From the NCBI GenBank assembly GCA_001600615.1, contig BCKK01000005.1:1327559-1391558 (forward strand): 64,000 bases of DNA. Direction: 5' to 3'. The position numbers and the translations under genes were made by a program. The first letter of the stretch is position 1. The number at the start of each line of letters is the position of its first letter. The stretch is from Dioszegia crocea (taxonomy: Eukaryota; Basidiomycota; Tremellomycetes; Tremellales; Bulleribasidiaceae). A model generated the notes under the pieces. That model ran no database searches. It was not told the DNA's origin and saw only the letters and a program-made list of their open reading frames with translations. Below, piece by piece: positions 59,045 to 64,000 of this stretch.

Positions 59045-59490
59045 TCAGGAGAAGAAGAGGAAAGTAATACCATTAATTGTACCTCTAGGTATCCCATCAA
59101 GCGAACACGACCAACACGATGTATTTCGGATGATAGGTCATGTGTCGGGGTACCTGCATGGATTGGGAGGTTTCGTTACACATTTGACATGGCAGTCGTC
59201 GTCACCTGGACTGAATTATATACAGTGTCCTGTTTTCGGCCGCAGTCCACCTCGCCAAGCCTTCGTCCCAAACTTCATCATCCCGGCCAAAGAATCTTGC
59301 ACCCCTCGCCCGTCAAACATCCCTCGTCAATCTATGATCCTCTCATTATTGCTTTGGATGCGGTATCGAGAAACGAATTCTTGCGGCATGTCAGCGGAGT
59401 CATCCTTTGCATTGGTAACAACAGGAGGGCTCACCTCATACATCAAGCGCTGGCGCTCCTTCTTTGCTTTCACCGGACCGAGCTGCGACT
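59045..59490. other. Intergenic region between convergent genes
   Basis: 446 bp between the MGA2-like stop and the Zn2Cys6 factor stop. Open stretches with splice-like borders occur on the minus strand (59332-59463) but are out of frame with the factor and have no other support, so they are probably 3' UTR. Confidence 0.45.
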
Positions 59491-61771
59491 TCATGCCGGT
59501 CCAAACAAAGCGGTCTCCCACCTAGTCATCAGCCCAGCTACGCCATCGATCGCGCCGAGACTCACCCAAAGTCAAAGAGACCACTGGCGCCCAGGTCGAA
59601 TACCGGCTCGTCGCTGCTGAGACCCGCCTGATCAGATAGGCGGGATGTCACACCGATCGGATCGTGATGGCTCGATTCTTCGTACGTGTTGAGGAGCAAA
59701 GAGTCGATCGTCTCGATCGTCCTCGGCGGATCGTCCAGTGCCTACTTGTCAGCCATGTCCTTGACACATCACCAGACTCACCCTCAATAACGCCTCGCAA
59801 AGACCATATCCCCTCGACACTGTGCGCGCCCATTTGCCATTTGCAATTCCCTCGACGCGTCTCAACAGCCGTATCACCGCCGATATCTCCTCCCTGATCC
59901 CCACACGAGTATCTGACGCCATGCACCCTTGCACGAAAAGCACGATCGCAGCCGATACAGTGTGCGCGGAAAAGTGGCTCGAGTGCTGGGCGGATACCAG
60001 CTTGGTGCTGCCGTATCGCGCCATGACGTTCTCGTGTCCTCGAATGACTCGGCGTGCGGCTGAAAGAGTGCGAGCGCGGGAGGAGGCATAGGCAGGATGG
60101 GGATCGGTATAGCCTCGGAGGAAGAAGGGACGGTGCAATCGAATGAGCCGCTGAGCATATGATCTGCCTCAGCCAGCTCCCATCCTGAACTCACCCGGCG
60201 AGCGATTCTAATAGAATGTCCTCCCTATCCGAAATATAGCTCTCCAGCCGGAGACTGTATAGTTCAGCGATACCTGCTTCTAGCTGCCGGTCGAGAGAAG
60301 CAATCGCATCAGCAGCTGGAGTGGCGCATTGGCGGAGAAGAGCCGAGACCTCTGACCAGAGATAGACAACTCGTATACAGTGTATGCGGAATATGATCCC
60401 CGTTCTGTGTATCAGCGCGAGGATATTTCGGGCTCACTTTTGCGATATTGGAAGTGGCGGTCTGTCTAAAGGCGTGATGGGGAACAAGGCGTCGTCGGCT
60501 ATATTTGACGGTAAGGGGGTCGTTATAGAACCTTGGTCAGCTAAGCCGTGCTCGAACTCACCCTCTATGAAGCGGAATGGGGCGGTATCGCGTCCCATCC
60601 CGCAGTCCAGTTCGATCGTTCCGAGCACCGAATCCAACGAGACGATGGTATGGACGACGCGGCTGGTCATCTCCCGCGCGTACTGCGATGGGCCGGGAGG
60701 GAAGGCGGGATCTGGTCGAGGTTGGCGATTGTGATTAGGACCAAGCGTGTGAAGCCCCATCTGCTTGATGATGCTACGATCAGCGCCTTCTAGCGGGTAC
60801 TCACTTGACGGCCATATCCAAGTACATCGTCTCAGCAGCCGTCAGTGCAGTGCCCTCAAAGGTGGCCAGCGGCTGACAGATCTGACTGCGGGGTCAGTTT
60901 TTTTTTTCCTTTCAGAGGCCTACACTGCGGCCCGCATCACCAATAGCGCCTGCAAATTTCTGAACTGCGGCGTGGTCATGGCGCCTGCGCAAAGCAGGAC
61001 AGAGCCAAGCAGGGCATGGTCGACGTTTCCTGCTGACACTTCCGCCGTCGCCTGAGTGAGCCTCGCGACCATTAATACAGCGACCAGTATGGCCAACCAA
61101 GCGGGATCGACAAAGAGTGCATGGCCGCCGGAGAGAAGCGTGAGGAACTGGGTGAACTCGAGACGAAAGACTTGCTCGTGAAGATCGTGTCCTTACGATT
61201 AGATTAGGCCAAATCTCGGCGTACCGATAAAGTCCTTTTGCACAAAGTAGTGATCCACCAGCCTTTCCATCACCCCCTTCTCCGGTAACGTCTGGAGATT
61301 TACCTGCATGTCGTTCAGCCATCTCGCTGGGCGTCGGTCAACCGGAAATCGGCTGAACACGGATGGCCAGACGGTCTCCATTTCCGCAATCTTGCCAGCA
61401 TGGTCTGCGCTAATCTCGTCGCTGAGTTTGGCTCGGATGGCCTGCGCGCATACCGAGAGGTGGTCCAAGGCAGAGAAGGTGGTTTCTCGATGAAGTGTGG
61501 GTGATAGCGCAGATTGCGAAGGAGCCGGGGTAGGTACGACTGTCGGAGCGAGAGAAATTGGCGAAGTGGCAGACGGCCGACTAGGTGTGTCGATGCTGGG
61601 ATGCCTGCTGACGGCGGGAGTGTGAGACGACGAAGCGGGTCCTGAAGCAGGTTCGGCGATGTACCTGCACTCGTCGCCGACATGCCTCGCCGTGCAGCGG
61701 CTGCAGGGACGACCCCGGTCGCATTTGACCTTTCTCGCATTGCATTGAGCACAGCTTAGCGCTAGCCTCAT
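59491..61771 (-). CDS. Zn2Cys6 fungal transcription factor
   Basis: Binuclear zinc-cluster regulator of 664 residues from nine exons (61771-61225, 61191-60926, 60881-60805, 60773-60562, 60531-60438, 60404-60195, 60163-59782, 59741-59566, 59521-59491). The cluster CAQCNARKVKCDRGRPCSRC...C has the spacing C-x2-C-x6-C-x5-C-x2-C-x8-C right at the N-terminus. A Ser/Pro linker and the middle-homology domain follow (FTQFLTLLSGGHALFVDP, YAQRLIRLHRPFFLRGYTD). The end LFDFGWETALFGPA is typical of such factors. It is divergent from the MFS transporter across 351 bp, so it may regulate that transporter. Targets are unknown. The last exon was chosen because it keeps phase; a longer 3' chain to 59332 does not. 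Confidence 0.88.
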
Positions 61772-61860
61772 GCTGGATGAAGAGAATGTTCAATGTCTTC
61801 TCTTGTTTAGAGGTTGTATGGCCTGGTAGGCGCGGGGAACGGCCAATCTCCGCCAGCCAC

Positions 61861-61902
61861 CGAAACCGAAACCGAGACCGAGACCGAGGCCGAGGCCGAC
61901 GC
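61861..61902. repeat. Hexanucleotide repeat CGARRC x7
   Basis: Seven 6-bp units in pairs: CGAAAC twice, CGAGAC twice, CGAGGC twice, CGACGC once. GGTTTCG/GGTCTCG reads on the other strand. It lies in the promoter shared by the Zn2Cys6 factor and the MFS gene. Confidence 0.85.
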
Positions 61903-62034
61903 CGTGCCTCATATCATACTTGTATCATACTCGTTACTCGTACTCTGCTGTCCTATAATTGCTGAACGTAGTGTTTTTCTCCCTGCTTACCAAGGCATAC
62001 CAGCTCGGCGTCGGCTTTGGGTATGATGGCTGAG

Positions 62035-62043
62035 TATATAATA
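62035..62043 (+). promoter_or_regulatory. TATA box of the MFS transporter
   Basis: TATATAATA, 80 bp before the ATG at 62123. Confidence 0.55.
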
Positions 62044-62122
62044 CTGGAGCTGGGACAGTCTCCCCCTAGAACAATCCATCGACGCCTACATCCTCCATAC
62101 CGCTCACCTACTGAAATCCGCT

Positions 62123-63548
62123 ATGGGACTCGACGTCAAATCAACCGCTCCCGCGTCTCTGGAGTCAAACCAGGATCCAGAGGCTGGACGAGCAATCGTC
62201 GACCCCGCACTTCCAGTATATCCAGAAGGCGGGTGGGAAGCATGGACGACTGTTCTTGGGGCTTGGCTAATGCGTGAGTAACCCCTCTTCTTGGCTGATG
62301 ACAGTGTTCTGCACATTCGGCTACACCAACTCGTTCGGCGTCTTCCAGTCATACTACACCCTCGTGCGCTACACCGACGAGTCGGCATCCAACATCGCCT
62401 GGATCGGCAGTGTACAAGTCTTTCTCCAGTTCACTGTCTCTGGCATTGCTGGAGCGCTATACGACAAGGGGTACTTCTACCAGGTAACTATGGCCGGCAC
62501 AGGCCTGTTCATATTTTGGTAAGTCCCCAAAGTCTTCCGTGCTGATATCAGCTTCTACATGACCTCTCTCGCCAGCACATTCTGGCAGGCCTTCCTCGCG
62601 CAGGGTCTCGGACTCGGGATCGCCATCGGCCTGCTCTTCCTCCCTGCGGTCACCGTCGTCAGCCAGTACTTTTTCAAACGCCGCGGTATCGCCTCTGGTC
62701 TCGTCGTCACTGGCTCTTCTGTCGGAGGTGAGTAGCCCCAAAGCTTGAGCTGATGCAGGTATCTGCATCCCCATCATGCTTAACAAGCTGTTCGCCTCAC
62801 ACGGCTTCGAGCGCGGTGTGCAGTACACGGGCATTCTCCTCTCCGGCTTCATGCTCATCTCGCTCGTCCTCATGCGTCCATCCGGCGGCGTCAGAAGATC
62901 CAAGTCGGATGCGCCGGTCAATGTCGGCGCCTTCTTCCGCGAACCAGCCTATGTCCTCTTCATCGTCGGTATCTTCTTCGCCGCATGGGGTCTCTTCTTT
63001 CCGATCTTCTTCATCCAGGTGAGTCCGCATCCGAGCTGGCTAAACGTAAGTCGTTTGCCGAACAGACCGGCGCATCTGCCGACCTGGTCTTCTACACTCT
63101 GGCCATTCTAAACGCCGGCTCCATCCTCGGTCGCACTCTGCCCAACTTCCTCGCCGACGTTTTTGGCCCGCTTAACCTCTTCACCGCCATGTCCCTCCTC
63201 ACCTCCATCATGGCCTTTGCGCTCTTTGGCGCGAACCAAAGCACCCCCGGTCTCATCGTCGTCACGGTCCTATACGGCGTCACCTCTGGCGCCTTTATCT
63301 CCCTCCTAAGTCCCGCCGTCTTTTCTCTCGCCAAGTCGCAGTCGGAAATCGGCAAGCGAGCTGGGCTGGCTTTTGTGGGCATGAGCTTTGCTGCTCTGAC
63401 TGGTAGTCCGATAGGCGGCGCGCTGGTGGGCAAGTACGGCTTCAACGCGGCGATAGCGTTCTGCGGGACGGCGATAGCGGTTGGCGGGGTGGCTCTAGGG
63501 GCGGTGACGGTACTGAAGGCAAGGGAGAAAGAGACGTGGAAGGTCTGA
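62123..63548 (+). CDS. MFS transporter, monocarboxylate-porter (MCT/MCH) type
   Basis: Plasma-membrane permease of 432 residues from five exons (62123-62273, 62305-62518, 62552-62727, 62759-63018, 63051-63548). After a 40-residue cytosolic N-terminus ending YPEGGWEAW, about twelve hydrophobic helices follow. MCT-type markers are YPEGGWEAW before helix 1, FGYTNSFGVFQSYY in helix 1, and YFFKRRGIASGLVVTGSSVGG between helices 4 and 5. Helix 7 begins EPAYVLFIVGIFFAAWGLFF, and ILNAGSILGRTLPNFLAD marks the second half. Fungal members move monocarboxylates, riboflavin or unknown acids; the substrate here is unknown. Introns of 31, 33, 31 and 32 nt are shorter than elsewhere in the window. It is divergent from a zinc-cluster regulator, as in many inducible uptake modules. 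Confidence 0.9.
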
Positions 63549-63674
63549 TCATATCTTGCATAGCAGATTGTTCATATCATAGACTATAGCTGGAATGTCA
63601 CAAACCCTCACCTCTCCCGCCTACAAATCATGTCTCCATCCCAGTAATCTCTCCAGATTGCTAGTATTCCAGAA

Positions 63675-63696
63675 CCCCCCCCCCCCCCCCCCCCCC
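63675..63696. repeat. Poly-C homopolymer (about 22 nt)
   Basis: Uninterrupted C run about 130 bp after the MFS stop. Length in assemblies is unreliable. Confidence 0.95.
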
Positions 63697-63865
63697 TAGG
63701 CCTGCCTCCCCAGTATTCCCCCTTGATCTCGCCTACTCGCCTGTCGAGGCGGCACACCAAGACTAGTAGTAACGGTCACTCGGAGTAGGTTTGAACGACT
63801 CTGCTTGATGAAGCGTAGAATCTATGCATGCGAAAGTATCCTGGGCGAGACGGTATGATACGCTT

Positions 63866-64000
63866 GGTCATCTAGTCGTCAGCTGAAGGTCCGCAGCGCT
63901 TCGATCCAAGATTCACGCGGATCGGAAAGGTCTACTGAGGGACAGCCAGTCCTCCTGGTCACCTCATCGTTAGCTGGAGGCCCGCAGCGCTCCTAGCCAA
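63866..64000. repeat. 44-bp imperfect direct repeat
   Basis: Units 63866-63909 and 63957-64000 start GGTCA and share AGCTGRAGG and CCGCAGCGCT and end CCAA, with about 80% identity and a 47-bp gap. More units may follow beyond the window. Confidence 0.75.

Larger units (their letters stand above)
61772..62122. promoter_or_regulatory. Shared promoter region, Zn2Cys6 factor / MFS transporter
   Basis: 351 bp between divergent starts. It holds a hexanucleotide repeat (61861-61902) and a TATATAATA box at 62035-62043, about 80 bp before the transporter start. The repeat lies nearer the regulator gene. Confidence 0.6.
63549..64000. other. Gene-free end of window
   Basis: 452 bp without a recognised gene. 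It holds a homopolymer of about 22 C (63675-63696) and a 44-bp imperfect direct repeat (63866-63909 and 63957-64000). Confidence 0.6.

Noticed and set aside
59332..59463. Extra 3' exons of the Zn2Cys6 factor (VGDRFVWTG, NSFLDTASKAIM)
   Set aside because: Splice borders look good, but joining them breaks the reading phase. The in-phase end GWETALFGPA at 59491 is typical for the family.

Overview
The window is nuclear DNA of a fungus, most likely a basidiomycete yeast of the Tremellomycetes. Genes are dense and lie on both strands. Almost all are split by many short introns (mostly 37-70 nt, GTRAGT donors, a CTGAC/CTRAY branch site just before AG). The proteins (calmodulin, Hog1, Vma5, Oma1, Mga2-like) are fungal. 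I rebuilt exon chains by eye and checked that total exon length is a multiple of three. This holds for every spliced gene except array copy 3, which carries a real frameshift. Genus-level assignment is not possible from what I see. I recognised no tRNA, rRNA, CRISPR array or transposon.

Layout, 0-37 kb: FSH1-type hydrolase (+); a large coiled-coil protein of unknown role (-); GH20 beta-hexosaminidase (+) convergent with a DmpA-type aminopeptidase (-); two tandem copies of an arabinitol-dehydrogenase-like enzyme (-); calmodulin (-); VMS1 (+); histidyl-tRNA synthetase with two possible starts (+); V-ATPase subunit C (-) divergent from OMA1 (+); an intronless orphan gene and its broken relative (+); a CCCH zinc-finger protein (-); a small secreted cysteine-rich protein (-); mitochondrial PheRS (+); a WD40 protein (-); the MAP kinase HOG1 (-).

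37-51 kb: OPA3 (-), then the most unusual part of the window, a head-to-tail array of six diverged paralogues on the minus strand (39171-51391). They share a 10-exon plan with a 36-nt first exon and an 18-nt microexon (19 nt in copy 2). The N-terminal domain resembles DUF7918. The tails are Ser-rich and Lys-rich and end in a conserved (V/I)DLT-acidic motif that looks like a SUMO-interacting motif. Four copies also carry a C-terminal psi-K-x-E SUMO-acceptor-like site. Copy 3 is frameshifted inside a 7-bp tandem repeat.

51-64 kb: a mitochondrial carrier like yeast YPR011C (+); a membrane-anchored IPT/ankyrin transcription factor of the MGA2/SPT23 type (+); a Zn2Cys6 transcription factor (-) sharing a 351-bp promoter region with an MFS transporter of the monocarboxylate type (+); then about 450 bp without genes, holding a C22 homopolymer and a 44-bp imperfect direct repeat.

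Functionally the window is mostly housekeeping and stress signalling, with a strong mitochondrial share (OMA1, VMS1, PheRS, HisRS, OPA3, carrier). The lineage-specific material is the six-gene array, the orphan pair near 24-26 kb and the dehydrogenase duplication.
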